64,000 nucleotides of DNA from Porphyromonadaceae bacterium COT-184 OH4590 (GCA_000768855.1 JRAN01000032.1:1-64000); one strand, 5' to 3'; positions 35,064 to 44,544 are shown, counted from the stretch's first letter. Translations and numbers: made by a program. The notes: generated from the sequence alone by a model not told the origin.

Positions 35064-36404
35064 TTAAATAACACCTTGTTCTTTCATTGCAATAGCTACC
35101 TTCATAAAGCCGGCAATGTTCGCACCTTTAACGTAGTTAATATAGCCATCTTCTTGACCATATTTTACGCAAGCGTTGTGAATCGATTCCATTATTTGAT
35201 GCAGTCTTTCATCAACTTCCTCACTTGTCCAAGACAGATGTATAGCATTTTGTGTCATTTCTAAACCTGAAGTAGCCACACCACCTGCATTAACAGCCTT
35301 ACCCGGAGCAAAAGGAATTTTATTATCTTGGAATGCCTTAATAGCCTCTGGAGTACAACCCATATTAGAGATTTCGGCTACAAGTTTTACACCATTATTG
35401 ATGAGTGTTTGAGCATCATCACCATTAAGTTCGTTTTGGAAAGCACTAGGAAGAGCGATATCGCAAGGGATAATCCATACTTTTTTGCCTGCTGTGAATT
35501 TGCTTTCACTTGCGAATTTCTTAGCAAAGGGCTCAACAATATTTTGGTTTGAAGCACGGAGTTCGAGCATATAATAGATCATTTCGTTTGTCATACCGTT
35601 TGGTACTTCGACACAACCATCAGGACCCGACAGACCTACCACTTTAGCTCCAAGTTGAGTAGCTTTTTGAGCCGCTCCCCAAGCTACATTACCGAAGCCC
35701 GAAACAATTACACGCTGACCAACGATAGAGCGATTCAATTTTTTGAGCATGTGTTCTACGAAATAAAGACCGCCGTAACCTGTAGCTTCGGGACGAATCA
35801 ACGAGCCTCCCCAATTGATGCTCTTACCGGTAATAACACCTGTATTGTACTCACGAGCTAATTTTTTGTACATACCGTACATATAGCCTATTTCACGAGC
35901 ACCTACGCCTACATCTCCGGCAGGAACGTCAGTGTCAGGACCGATATTTTGCCACAATTCAAGCATAAACGCATGACAAAAACGCATGATTTCGCCATCC
36001 GATTTACCTGTTGGGTCGAAGTCGGAGCCACCTTTTGCACCACCCATAGGCAATGTGGTCAAAGCATTTTTAAAAGTCTGCTCAAAGCCTAAGAATTTCA
36101 ACATTGACAAGTTTACCGCCTTGTGAAAACGCAAACCACCTTTGTAAGGTCCGATAGCAGAGTTGAACTGTACTCTGTAACCGATATTGGTTTGTACTTC
36201 ACCCTTGTCATCAACCCAGTCAACACGGAATGTGAAAATTCTGTCAGGCTCAACAATACGTTCAACGATTTTTGCTTTTGCAAACTCAGGGTGTTGGTTA
36301 TACACCTCTTCAATAGATTCCAACACTTCATGCACTGCCTGTAGATACTCTACTTCACCGGGGTGCTTTGCCTCCAACGAGGTCATAATTTTTTTTACAT
36401 CCAT
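35064..36404 (-). CDS. gdhA: Glutamate dehydrogenase (NADP-type)
   Basis: This 446-residue enzyme aminates 2-oxoglutarate to glutamate, the main ammonium-assimilation step in many Bacteroidales. The active-site segment PMGGAKGGSDFDPTGKSDGE contains the catalytic Lys, followed by FCHAFM, and the Rossmann domain has SGFGNVAWGAA. The length fits the hexameric NADP-linked family. It is monocistronic. TAATTTTG at 36493-36500 (minus strand) is a possible -7 box. Confidence 0.95.
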   Translation of the reverse strand: MDVKKIMTSLEAKHPGEVEYLQAVHEVLESIEEVYNQHPEFAKAKIVERIVEPDRIFTFRVDWVDDKGEVQTNIGYRVQFNSAIGPYKGGLRFHKAVNLSMLKFLGFEQTFKNALTTLPMGGAKGGSDFDPTGKSDGEIMRFCHAFMLELWQNIGPDTDVPAGDVGVGAREIGYMYGMYKKLAREYNTGVITGKSINWGGSLIRPEATGYGGLYFVEHMLKKLNRSIVGQRVIVSGFGNVAWGAAQKATQLGAKVVGLSGPDGCVEVPNGMTNEMIYYMLELRASNQNIVEPFAKKFASESKFTAGKKVWIIPCDIALPSAFQNELNGDDAQTLINNGVKLVAEISNMGCTPEAIKAFQDNKIPFAPGKAVNAGGVATSGLEMTQNAIHLSWTSEEVDERLHQIMESIHNACVKYGQEDGYINYVKGANIAGFMKVAIAMKEQGVI

Positions 36405-36589
36405 AATAGTAATAAAATTTTAAAAATATCTATTTAATTAAATATTAATCAAACATTTAAACCTTCGCTTTACTTTATAAGCGGATAATTTACAAAATTA
36501 CATAATTGTATTTAATTAAACAAATAAAAAATCATGATTTTGAGTGCAAAAAAAATCACATTTATACACTATAATAATAAAAAAAATAT

Positions 36590-36597
36590 TACCTTTG
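36590..36597 (+). promoter_or_regulatory. -7 box TACCTTTG of the tRNA pair
   Basis: A perfect TAnnTTTG match that ends 10 nt before tRNA-Gly. It would drive both tRNA genes to the terminator at 36787. Confidence 0.6.
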
Positions 36598-36607
36598 CAA
36601 ACTAATT

Positions 36608-36680
<73 letters not shown>

Positions 36681-36694
36681 CTAAAATAAGGTTT

Positions 36695-36777
36695 GCCCAG
36701 GTGGTGGAATGGTAGACACGAAGGACTTAAAATCCTTTGGCCTCACGGCTGTGCGGGTTCAAGTCCCGCCCCGGGTA
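36695..36777 (+). tRNA. tRNA-Leu (TAA)
   Basis: An 83-nt type II tRNA with a long variable arm (GGCCTCACGGCTGT region). The anticodon loop CTTAAAA reads TAA and the T-arm has GGTTCAAGTCC. The acceptor stem GCCCAGG against CCCGGGT contains one A-C mismatch and a terminal G-T pair. It is 14 nt from tRNA-Gly and presumably co-transcribed. Confidence 0.93.
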
Positions 36778-36786
36778 CAAGTATTA

Positions 36787-36836
36787 AAAGTTATTATATG
36801 TAAAATAATTTACATATAATAACTTTCTTGTTTTTT
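36787..36836 (+). terminator. Terminator of the tRNA pair
   Basis: A perfect 18-bp stem (36787-36804 with 36809-36826), a 4-nt loop and a following CTTGTTTTTT tract. Confidence 0.9.
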
Positions 36837-36884
36837 CCTTACCCCATACTAAAAACCACCTTTTCAATCTTATGAATAATTGAT

Positions 36885-38348
36885 TTAAATTCGTATAAAA
36901 TCAATAAAATCATTAGAATTGATACTTTCGCCAGAAATAGCTTCTGCTGCCTTCTCAGCAGCAATCCCATGATAATATACTCCTATACATGCAGCCAAAT
37001 GCGGAGAATAGCCACGTGACAAAAGCCCTGAAATAAGTCCTGTAAGAATATCACCCGCACCAGCCTTTGCCATAAAAGCATTACCTGTAGAATTGAACCA
37101 TATATCTCCATTCGGACAGCAAATCATTGTATGGGCTCCTTTGACAACAAGCAAAACATCATATTTTAGTGTAAAAGCTCGAATCTTGTCGATTTTGTCC
37201 TTATCATCAGCCCAATCTCCTATAAGTTGTCTAAGTTCGCCGAGATGAGGTGTCAATATCGAATGTTTAGGTATATATTTAAGCAAAGAACGATTGACTG
37301 TCAAAACATTAATAGCATCGGCATCTATTACTATAGGACGATTATATAGACGAAACAGTTGTTCGAGCAAATCTACTATTTGAGTATTTTGCCCTAATCC
37401 ACAACCGATTGCGATGGATGTGTATTTTTCGAGATTGGGAGGAAGTCGGTTCAAAACATCGGTATGCCAACCCCAAGTAAGAGCCGAAGGGTATCTCGAC
37501 AGCAATGAAGGTATATAGTCAAATGACAACGAAACCGTAACATATCCACAACCCGACCTCAAAGCTGCACCGGTAGCCAAAAAAGCAGCTCCTACCATAC
37601 CCTCAGAACCACAAATTAAAAGTGTATGTCCATAATTACCTTTGTGCGAAAATTTAGTTCGTCTTAGACTATTAGAAGCAATAAAATTGCTGTCTATATA
37701 GTAAAAACACGTTTTTGCGTTATTTATAAATTTACTATCCAAACCAATTTCAACAATCTCAACCTCACCGCAAGCATTGCCTGCTTCAGGCAACATAAAA
37801 GCCAACTTAGGGATTTGGATAGTAAGGGTAAGTTCCGTATGTAATACCATCTCATAATCATTGTCAAACTCCGATGACATTGCGGAAGGTAGATCAATAG
37901 AAACCTTGTAGTTAGGCAATTTATTGATATGTTTGATTACATTCAAAATATAGTTATTAGCCTTACCACGAAACCCCGACCCAAGTATTGCATCTATCAA
38001 TACTTCATCATCACATATCTCACACGGATATTGATTTATCTCAATATAAGAAGGCAATCGAGCAAAATTTATTGCACAGTTTTCATTCAACTCATTGGTT
38101 TCAAAAATCATTATAACCCTGCAACAAAATCCTCTACCACTCAATATACGAGCCATAGCCAAACCGTCTCCGCCATTATTGCCTTTACCAATCAGAAATG
38201 TTAGTTTTACGCCGACTGACAATCGTCTTTGCAATGCTTCGGAAAGCCTTTCTGCTGCTCTCTCCATAAGTGCTAAAGACTCTATTGGCTCATTTTGTAT
38301 AGTATATCTGTCCCATTCTGATATTTGCAGGGATGTAAGTATTTTCAT
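36885..38348 (-). CDS. nnr: Bifunctional NAD(P)H-hydrate epimerase and dehydratase
   Basis: This 487-residue protein repairs damaged NAD(P)HX. The N-terminal YjeF-N epimerase domain has GKGNNGGDGLAMAR and VDAILGSGFRGK-like residues. The C-terminal ribokinase-like dehydratase domain (from about 220) has HKGNYGHTLLICGSEGMVGAA, the central DADAIN and the ATP/ADP motif GAGDILTGLISGLL. It starts 22 nt after the metal ATPase gene, so it is likely the third gene of a fur-like/ATPase/nnr operon. Confidence 0.95.
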   Translation of the reverse strand: MKILTSLQISEWDRYTIQNEPIESLALMERAAERLSEALQRRLSVGVKLTFLIGKGNNGGDGLAMARILSGRGFCCRVIMIFETNELNENCAINFARLPSYIEINQYPCEICDDEVLIDAILGSGFRGKANNYILNVIKHINKLPNYKVSIDLPSAMSSEFDNDYEMVLHTELTLTIQIPKLAFMLPEAGNACGEVEIVEIGLDSKFINNAKTCFYYIDSNFIASNSLRRTKFSHKGNYGHTLLICGSEGMVGAAFLATGAALRSGCGYVTVSLSFDYIPSLLSRYPSALTWGWHTDVLNRLPPNLEKYTSIAIGCGLGQNTQIVDLLEQLFRLYNRPIVIDADAINVLTVNRSLLKYIPKHSILTPHLGELRQLIGDWADDKDKIDKIRAFTLKYDVLLVVKGAHTMICCPNGDIWFNSTGNAFMAKAGAGDILTGLISGLLSRGYSPHLAACIGVYYHGIAAEKAAEAISGESINSNDFIDFIRI

Positions 38349-38370
38349 ATCAATCAGCTTTATTTAGATA

Positions 38371-40377
38371 CTATATTTTCTTAAAAATAAGCCTTACCGA
38401 ATTTAATATAGCAAGCAAGGCTACACCTACATCGGCAAATACAGCAAGCCACATTGACGCATAGCCAAAAGCTCCGAGCAGCATTATAACAACTTTTATT
38501 CCAAGAGCCAATGCTATATTCTGAATAACAATTGATTGTGTCGATTTTGCTATCTTTATAGCAGTGGCAATAGAAGTTATATCATCTGTCTGTATTACCA
38601 TATCAGCTACCTCTATAGCAGCTTGAGAACTTAGCGAACCTATAGCTATACCTATATCACTTAGAGCCAACGCAGGCGAATCGTTAATACCATCGCCAAC
38701 ATAGGCTAATACATTATTTTTGTCGGACTTTAACTTCTCTATAAACTCCACTTTATCTTCGGGTAAAAGATTGCCATATGCAATGTCTATTTTTATCTCT
38801 TTACCTACTTTTTGGGCTATTGTATCATTATCGCCCGAAAGCATTAATGTCTTTATATTGCCCATTTCCTTCAACATCTTTATAAGATTAGATGACTCCT
38901 GCCTAAGCTCATCTGCAATAATTATATAGCCGGCAAAAACCTCACCGATAGAGACTAATATTTTGGTTTCAACTATATCTTCTATTGCCGAGCTAAAGGA
39001 TATATTATTATCTTTCAACAATTTACAATTACCAACCAATACTCTTTTATCATTCACATAAGCTTCTAATCCATGCCCTGCAATTTCTTTGATTCCCTCT
39101 AAATTACCCTTAAATGCTATCTCTTTTGTTTTGGCAAAATCTACAATTGCCTTAGCTATCGGATGATTGGAGTGTTTCTCCATCTCAGCTACAAGAGCAA
39201 TAAATTCGTCATCTGGTAAAGTTAAACTCTCTATAAACTTCACACTAAACGTTCCCTTTGTAAGTGTTCCTGTTTTGTCGAAAGCAATATGAGTAATATT
39301 AGTGAGAGTCTCGAGATAGTTAGCCCCTTTGAACAGAATTCCGTTTTTCGAAGCAAGTCCTATACCGCTAAAATAACCCAAAGGCACAGAAATAACCAAA
39401 GCACAAGGGCAAGATATAACCAGAAACACAAGCCCTCTGTACAACCATTCGGACAAAAGATAATTATCTACAAACAACCCAGGCAGAAATGTAATAATAA
39501 GAGCCAATACAAATACAACCGGAGTATAAACTCTTGCAAATTTGCGGATAAAAAGCTCTGCCTTGGCTTTGCGAGAAATAGCATTTTGTGTAAGATACAA
39601 TATCTTTGCCAAAGAGCTGTCTTCATATAACTTATCTACCTCTATCTCCGACACATAGTCCATATTAATCATACCAGCCAATACCCTTTGCCCCTTGTGT
39701 ATAGTTTTAGGCACACTCTCACCTGTAATAGCAGCTGTATTAAATGATGATTTGTCATTAAGCATAATGCCATCTAATGGTACTTTATCGCCTACCCGGA
39801 CCTGAACAATCTCTCCTATCTGTACATTTCGTGGGTTATCTTCTACAAAAACACCGTTCCGTTTGACTAATGCTTTATTGGGACGAATATCAAGCAGTGA
39901 TTTGATACTACTCTTTGCACTATTTATTGCCATCTCTTGAAAGATTTCTCCAACAGTATAAAAAAGCATTACCCCTACAGCCTCCGGATACTCTCCTATA
40001 CAAAAAGCACCTATTGTAGCAAGGCTCATAAGAGAAAATTCGTTGAAAAAATCTCTATTTAAAAATTCTTTGAATGTATTTATCAGTACCGGTGTAGCTA
40101 CTACCAAATAAGCAACAATGAACCATATAAATTTGATATATCCCTTAAAAAAATCCATTGATTGATAGTTGAACCACAAACCGAGTAAAAGCAGTAAGAA
40201 ACTTACTCCCACAAGCAACCAGCGCTGTAGGCTATTGTCGTGATTATGATGATTGTGCGTGTCATCCGTATAAATTTCACAACAACATGAACATTTACTT
40301 GATATATCATTATATTGATTGTCATTGTCGCAACAATGTTTGCCTTCTGTATGGTGTATCATATCTGTAATTTTCAA
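38371..40377 (-). CDS. P1B-type heavy-metal ATPase (Zn/Cd/Co exporter type)
   Basis: This 668-residue membrane pump drives metal ions out of the cytoplasm. Motifs: ITGESVP (actuator), ISCPCALVIS (CPC metal site in the membrane), FDKTGTLT (phosphorylated Asp) and GDGINDSPAL. The N-terminus lacks an HMA domain but has Cys and His clusters (KHCCDN, CSCCCE, HNHHNHDN) that could bind metal. The CPC site fits Zn, Cd or Pb. It lies downstream of a Fur-family regulator and upstream of nnr. The exact metal is inferred. Confidence 0.9.
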   Translation of the reverse strand: MKITDMIHHTEGKHCCDNDNQYNDISSKCSCCCEIYTDDTHNHHNHDNSLQRWLLVGVSFLLLLLGLWFNYQSMDFFKGYIKFIWFIVAYLVVATPVLINTFKEFLNRDFFNEFSLMSLATIGAFCIGEYPEAVGVMLFYTVGEIFQEMAINSAKSSIKSLLDIRPNKALVKRNGVFVEDNPRNVQIGEIVQVRVGDKVPLDGIMLNDKSSFNTAAITGESVPKTIHKGQRVLAGMINMDYVSEIEVDKLYEDSSLAKILYLTQNAISRKAKAELFIRKFARVYTPVVFVLALIITFLPGLFVDNYLLSEWLYRGLVFLVISCPCALVISVPLGYFSGIGLASKNGILFKGANYLETLTNITHIAFDKTGTLTKGTFSVKFIESLTLPDDEFIALVAEMEKHSNHPIAKAIVDFAKTKEIAFKGNLEGIKEIAGHGLEAYVNDKRVLVGNCKLLKDNNISFSSAIEDIVETKILVSIGEVFAGYIIIADELRQESSNLIKMLKEMGNIKTLMLSGDNDTIAQKVGKEIKIDIAYGNLLPEDKVEFIEKLKSDKNNVLAYVGDGINDSPALALSDIGIAIGSLSSQAAIEVADMVIQTDDITSIATAIKIAKSTQSIVIQNIALALGIKVVIMLLGAFGYASMWLAVFADVGVALLAILNSVRLIFKKI

Positions 40378-40473
40378 TTAAATAGTTCAAGAAACCTAAA
40401 TATATTACATTGCAAAGTTAATTGATATTATTTGAAATCAGGTTGCAAAGTTTGCTATCACATCAAACAAGGT

Positions 40474-40881
40474 TTATTTATTGCAATCCTTACACACACC
40501 TTTTATAACGAAATTGATACTCGAAAGCAGATAACCTTCCGGCAATAGTATTTTAGGTATTTTGGTCAAGGTCTGGCAAAAGATATTTCCACATCTTTGA
40601 CAATAAAAATGAGGATGCAAATCCTCTATCTCGGAACAACAATGATTGCTACACATAGAATATTTAACCGAACCCGAACCATCGTCTATAGTATGTACCA
40701 GATGATTGTTGTGAAAAAGAGTCAATGTGCGGAAAATAGTAGATTTATCAACCGTTTGCAGTTTATTTTCGAGCATAAGCAAAGAAAAAGCCTGCTTAAA
40801 CTGCAATATCTCCTTTAATATCAACAATCTAATAGCAGTAGGTTTTATATCTCTCTGTTTAAGAATAGCTTCGAAATCCAT
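40474..40881 (-). CDS. Fur-family metalloregulator
   Basis: This 135-residue regulator has an N-terminal winged helix (RDIKPTAIRLLILKEIL, DKSTIFRTLTLF) and a C-terminal dimerisation domain with two CxxC pairs (CQRCG and CKDC) forming the structural Zn site, plus HPHFYC. It heads the operon with the P1B ATPase (96-nt gap). It probably senses Zn or a related metal and controls this pump. The leader is very short: TATCTTTG at 40896-40903 lies 14 nt before the ATG. Confidence 0.88.
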   Translation of the reverse strand: MDFEAILKQRDIKPTAIRLLILKEILQFKQAFSLLMLENKLQTVDKSTIFRTLTLFHNNHLVHTIDDGSGSVKYSMCSNHCCSEIEDLHPHFYCQRCGNIFCQTLTKIPKILLPEGYLLSSINFVIKGVCKDCNK

Positions 40882-40895
40882 AAAATATTTTTTTG

Positions 40896-40903
40896 CAAAG
40901 ATA
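40896..40903 (-). promoter_or_regulatory. -7 box TATCTTTG of the fur-like operon
   Basis: A perfect minus-strand TAnnTTTG match 14 nt before the regulator start, so the mRNA leader should be only several nucleotides long. Confidence 0.55.
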
Positions 40904-40918
40904 CAAAAAAAACAAAAA

Positions 40919-40944
40919 AGGCTATTCGTGTGTACGAATAACCT
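40919..40944 (-). terminator. Terminator after tsf
   Basis: AGGCTATTCGT and ACGAATAACCT pair with one mismatch around GTGT. On the minus strand the hairpin is followed by TTTTTTG, just after the tsf stop. Confidence 0.82.
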
Positions 40945-40967
40945 AATTTATAATCCAATCAATAATT

Positions 40968-41786
40968 TTAATCCTGATTCAAAGTTACACGTTTGAAATC
41001 TGTAGGCATAGCATTGTTTGATTTGGCATACTGCTCTACAGTTATTTTGCCGTCTTTGATAAATTCCTGTGAAAGAAGTGTCGCCTCTTTAAAGAATTTC
41101 GCCAAACGTCCTTGTGCTATATTTTCTATAATATTTTCGGGTTTACCCTCTTGACGAGCTTTATCTCTGCCTATCTCAAGTTCCTGATTAATAATCTTTT
41201 CGGGAATACCTTCTTTGGTAAGTGATATAGGGTTCATAGAGGCCACCTGCATAGCTATGTCGCGTGCTACTTGACGGTCAACATTAGCCTGTTCGAAGGC
41301 TACTACAGTCGAAAGCTTGTTTCCAGTATGGTTATATTCTACTACCGAAGCACCTTTTACAAACTCGTAATATCCAAGTTCCATCTTTTCTCCTGTAACA
41401 CCCGAACGCTCAGTTATAAGGTCTTGAAGAGTTCTACCATCAATGGTAAAATTCAATAATTCTTCTGTTGTTGCAGGCTGTTTGTCCAAAGCAACTTCAA
41501 GAATTTTTTTGGTTAAACCTACAAAATCTTCATTCTTAGCGACAAAGTCTGTTTCACATTTTACGGCTACGATTGCCGCAAAACCATCTTTAACACCCGA
41601 AAGCACACAACCTTCAGCTGCTTCTCTGTCGCTACGCTTAGCTGCTATTGCCTGTCCGCGTTTGCGAATAAGTTCTATTGCCTTTTCCATATCGCCGTTG
41701 GCTTCTGTAAGAGCGTTCTTACAGTCCATCATTCCGGCGCCTGTCATTGTGCGGAGCTTCTGTATATCCGCCATTGTTACTGCCAT
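40968..41786 (-). CDS. tsf: Elongation factor Ts
   Basis: This 272-residue guanine-nucleotide exchange factor regenerates EF-Tu-GTP. The N-terminal UBA-like helix and the LRTMTGAGMMDCKNAL signature are present, followed by the KCETDFVAKNEDF segment of the core. It lies downstream of rpsB (116-nt gap holding a hairpin), the universal rpsB-tsf order. Confidence 0.97.
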   Translation of the reverse strand: MAVTMADIQKLRTMTGAGMMDCKNALTEANGDMEKAIELIRKRGQAIAAKRSDREAAEGCVLSGVKDGFAAIVAVKCETDFVAKNEDFVGLTKKILEVALDKQPATTEELLNFTIDGRTLQDLITERSGVTGEKMELGYYEFVKGASVVEYNHTGNKLSTVVAFEQANVDRQVARDIAMQVASMNPISLTKEGIPEKIINQELEIGRDKARQEGKPENIIENIAQGRLAKFFKEATLLSQEFIKDGKITVEQYAKSNNAMPTDFKRVTLNQD

Positions 41787-41830
41787 ATTATTAATATTTT
41801 AGATGTTTTGTTAATGATACGTTTATAATT

Positions 41831-41875
41831 AATAGGCGTTACCAATCACATGTCAATGTGAGAGCAACGCCTATT
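41831..41875. other. Structured hairpin in the rpsB-tsf gap
   Basis: The outer stem AATAGGCGTT (41831-41840) pairs with AACGCCTATT (41866-41875), and an inner stem TCACA/TGTGA lies within. The T-rich run follows only on the plus side, so on the genes' strand it is not a classic terminator. It may attenuate, process or stabilise the rpsB-tsf mRNA. Confidence 0.55.
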
Positions 41876-41902
41876 CTATTTTTTCTAATTTTTTACAAAA
41901 AT

Positions 41903-42718
41903 TTATTCTTCGTTGCCTTCACTTTTTGTTTCGTTGCTATCTTCTATTTCGGAACGAGTACGTCTGGCACGAGCACGTCTTTCTCTTTTTACCTCGATAG
42001 TCGAAGGGGTATCCTCTTCGGCTTTGTTCATTTTGAGTTCTTGTCTTCCCTCTTTGATAGCATCTACCATAATAGATAAAACAATATCTACAGCTTTTGT
42101 AGCATCATCATTACAAGGTATTACAAAATCAATATTGGTTGGGTCAGAGTTGGTATCTACTATACCAAAAACAGGAATACCAAGTTTGTTTGCTTCTGCC
42201 ACAGCAATGTGTTCTTTCATAACATCAACGACAAATATGGCAGCAGGAATTCTTGTCATATCCGAGATAGAACCAAGATTTAGTTCGAGCTTCTCACGCT
42301 GACGGCTTATTTGAAGTCTTTCACGTTTAGACATAGTATCCAGAGTACCGTCTGCATTCATTTTATCTATAGCATCCATCTTTTTAACAGCCTTACGGAT
42401 TGTCTGGAAGTTGGTAAGCATACCTCCTGCCCAACGCTCGGTAATAAAAGGCATACCTGCCTCCATAGCTTTGTCTGCAACAATTTGCTTGGCTTGTTTT
42501 TTGGTAGCAACAAAGAGCACTTTCTTGTCCGATTTGGCAATTTGACGAATTGCTTTGGCAGCTTCTTCTATTTTAGCAACTGTTTTGTGCAAGTCGATAA
42601 TATGAATACCATTACGTTCCATAAAGATGTAAGGAGCCATTGCCGGATTCCATTTTCTTTTCATGTGCCCAAAGTGAGCACCTGCTTCTAATAACTCTTC
42701 AAAGTTTGTTTGACGCAT
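41903..42718 (-). CDS. rpsB: 30S ribosomal protein S2
   Basis: This 271-residue ribosomal protein begins MRQTNFEELLEAGAHFGHMKRKWNP, typical of S2, with INVDT-like IVDTNSDPTNIDFVIPCNDD near the C-terminal core. About 35 extra charged residues (Arg- then Glu-rich) form a tail common in Bacteroidota. It is first of the rpsB-tsf pair. rplM-rpsI, often directly upstream in this phylum, are not here. Confidence 0.97.
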   Translation of the reverse strand: MRQTNFEELLEAGAHFGHMKRKWNPAMAPYIFMERNGIHIIDLHKTVAKIEEAAKAIRQIAKSDKKVLFVATKKQAKQIVADKAMEAGMPFITERWAGGMLTNFQTIRKAVKKMDAIDKMNADGTLDTMSKRERLQISRQREKLELNLGSISDMTRIPAAIFVVDVMKEHIAVAEANKLGIPVFGIVDTNSDPTNIDFVIPCNDDATKAVDIVLSIMVDAIKEGRQELKMNKAEEDTPSTIEVKRERRARARRTRSEIEDSNETKSEGNEE

Positions 42719-43376
42719 TCTTTTAATTTATTTTTTATGTTTACATTCTTTTTAGCAGAGCCAACCTTTAAGTAGTCTCACCAATAAAAACAAGAGTCTC
42801 AAAGATTTAGATACTAAACATTATTTATTAAAATTGAAATGCAAAAATAATATTTTTTTTTATTACACCCAAATAAATTTTTACACAAATATGGTATCGG
42901 AGACAGAGGTGTAGATTTGGTACGCTTGATAATTGATTATATTGAAAAAATCTCAAAAACATTTTTATCGCGTAATCCGGATTGAATGCAAACGGTTACA
43001 CTTCCACACACTACCCCACTAAATAGCTAAACACCTGTTAGAAAGCGATATTAGCTTGGAGAATATCGCCCTATTTTTAGGACACAGTTAATATTTTTGC
43101 CATTTGTAAAAAAGTAACAATAACTGTTTGTGTGGTTGTTACTCATTTGGCTATTGGGGTTGTGTATCGAACTCAACTGCTAAACAAAACACATCTTTTG
43201 ACCTCTTCCTGATAAATTTTCGTTAGGCTAAATCGACAATACACACTACAAATCAACAACTTAATAAATTCACACAAAAAAATTAGAGTATTACTACCCT
43301 TAATTATTTTTCGAACTCGTTGGTCTGATAAGCAAAATATCGCCTTTCGGGATTGTATCTCAACAAACTTTATTCA
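42719..43376. other. 658-bp intergenic region with rpsB leader and an integrase relic
   Basis: It holds the leader and a possible -7 box of rpsB (TATTTTTG on the minus strand, 42842-42849), the degenerate integrase fragment at 42996-43091, and an 11-nt segment GCGTAATCCGG (42971-42981) that also occurs inverted near 11184. No intact gene is seen. Confidence 0.5.
42996..43091 (+). pseudogene. Relic of a tyrosine recombinase C-terminus
   Basis: One frame reads LHFHTLPH, stop, IAKHLLESDISLENIALFLGHS, stop. This mirrors the catalytic end of phage-type integrases (HTLRHTFAxHLLE...LE-IA-LLGHSS): the His of the H-x-x-R box and the GHS box are kept, while the Arg is now Pro and a stop interrupts. 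The frame extends open upstream to about 42933. The fragment is in a gene-poor gap and clearly non-functional. It points to a past mobile element. Confidence 0.6.
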
Positions 43377-43595
43377 TCACTTATATCTAAACGATATTCT
43401 TCCCTTAGACAGGTCATACGGCGACATCTCTACTTTTACCTTGTCGCCCGGCAGTATTCTGATATAGTGCATACGCATCTTGCCCGATATATGAGCTATT
43501 ATTTCGTGTCCATTTTGTAATTTTACACGAAACATTGCGTTCGAAAGAGCTTCTAAGATAGTACCATCTATTTCTATTGCCTCTTGTTTTGCCAT
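43377..43595 (-). CDS. infA: Translation initiation factor IF-1
   Basis: This 72-residue OB-fold protein binds the ribosomal A site during initiation. It has the full canonical sequence pattern ([44 protein letters not shown]). It lies 34 nt after map. The usual next genes (rpmJ, rpsM) are absent downstream. Confidence 0.97.
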   Translation of the reverse strand: MAKQEAIEIDGTILEALSNAMFRVKLQNGHEIIAHISGKMRMHYIRILPGDKVKVEMSPYDLSKGRISFRYK

Positions 43596-43629
43596 AGATT
43601 ATTAATAATTTTATATTGTATTAAGTAAT

Positions 43630-44406
43630 TTAAGATTCAAGGGCTTTTTCTATCAACGAAAAGTCCGAAAGAATATCGGCTTTGCCCTTACGTACTGCTA
43701 CCGCGTGTTCGTAATGAGCTGCCCATTTGTGGTCTCTGGTACGAGCAGTCCATCCGTCCGGGTCAATAGATATTGGATACCGGCCTATATTTATCATTGG
43801 TTCTATACATATAACCATATTCGATTTGAGCATAGGACCTTGTCCTCGCCTGCCATAATTAGGTACTTGTGGGTCTTCGTGCATACTTTTACCTATACCA
43901 TGCCCTACCATCTCTCTTACACAAGAGTAGCCTGCTGCCTCGCAATAGGTCTGTATAGCGTTGGATATATCGCCCACACGATTGCCCGCCACAGCCATCT
44001 CTATTCCTTTATACAACGACTCTTTGGTAGTTTTGAGCAGACGTTTCACCTCATCAGACACTTCGCCCACAGCAAATGTATAAGCACTATCTCCGATAAA
44101 TCCATTTTTGCGTGTACACAGGTCGATAGAGAGTATATCGCCCTCTTTGAGAATAGTAGATTCAGAAGGGATACCGTGCACCACCACATCATTCAACGAC
44201 ATACAAGTAGCATTCGGATATCCGTGATAGCCCTTGCAAGGAGCCTCTGCTCCGTGGTCTTTAATGAACTCTTCGGCAAGACTATCAAGATACTTAGTAG
44301 ATACTCCGGGCTTTACCAAAGGGGCAAGCATTGCCAATGTTTGTGATACCAAAAGGCAATTTTCACGGATTTTTTCTATCTCTTCCTCTGTTTTTATGTA
44401 TATCAT
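43630..44406 (-). CDS. map: Methionine aminopeptidase, type I
   Basis: This 258-residue metalloprotease removes N-terminal Met from nascent proteins. The metal ligands of the pita-bread fold are visible: the two Asp in SIDLCTRKNGFIGDS, His in GHGIGKSMHEDP, Glu in CIEPMINIG and Glu in YEHAVAV; VVHGIPS supplies the substrate His. In Bacteroidota it is normally between secY and infA in the ribosomal protein operon. Here secY is missing and a protease gene with its own terminator precedes it. TAATTTTG at 44439-44446 (minus strand) is a possible -7 box. Confidence 0.96.
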   Translation of the reverse strand: MIYIKTEEEIEKIRENCLLVSQTLAMLAPLVKPGVSTKYLDSLAEEFIKDHGAEAPCKGYHGYPNATCMSLNDVVVHGIPSESTILKEGDILSIDLCTRKNGFIGDSAYTFAVGEVSDEVKRLLKTTKESLYKGIEMAVAGNRVGDISNAIQTYCEAAGYSCVREMVGHGIGKSMHEDPQVPNYGRRGQGPMLKSNMVICIEPMINIGRYPISIDPDGWTARTRDHKWAAHYEHAVAVRKGKADILSDFSLIEKALES

Positions 44407-44511
44407 TTTAATTAATTGTATTCTCTCCGATTAGGGTGCAAAATTAATATTTTTTTTGGAATAAACTCAAATTATGGTACAGACAACCGATAAAATTCAT
44501 TAATTCTACAA

Positions 44512-44544
44512 AAAAAAGAGACCTTACAAGAAAGTCTCTTTTTT
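44512..44544 (-). terminator. Terminator after the M16 protease gene
   Basis: AAAAAAGAGAC (44512-44522) pairs perfectly with GTCTCTTTTTT (44534-44544) around an 11-nt loop. Confidence 0.85.
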
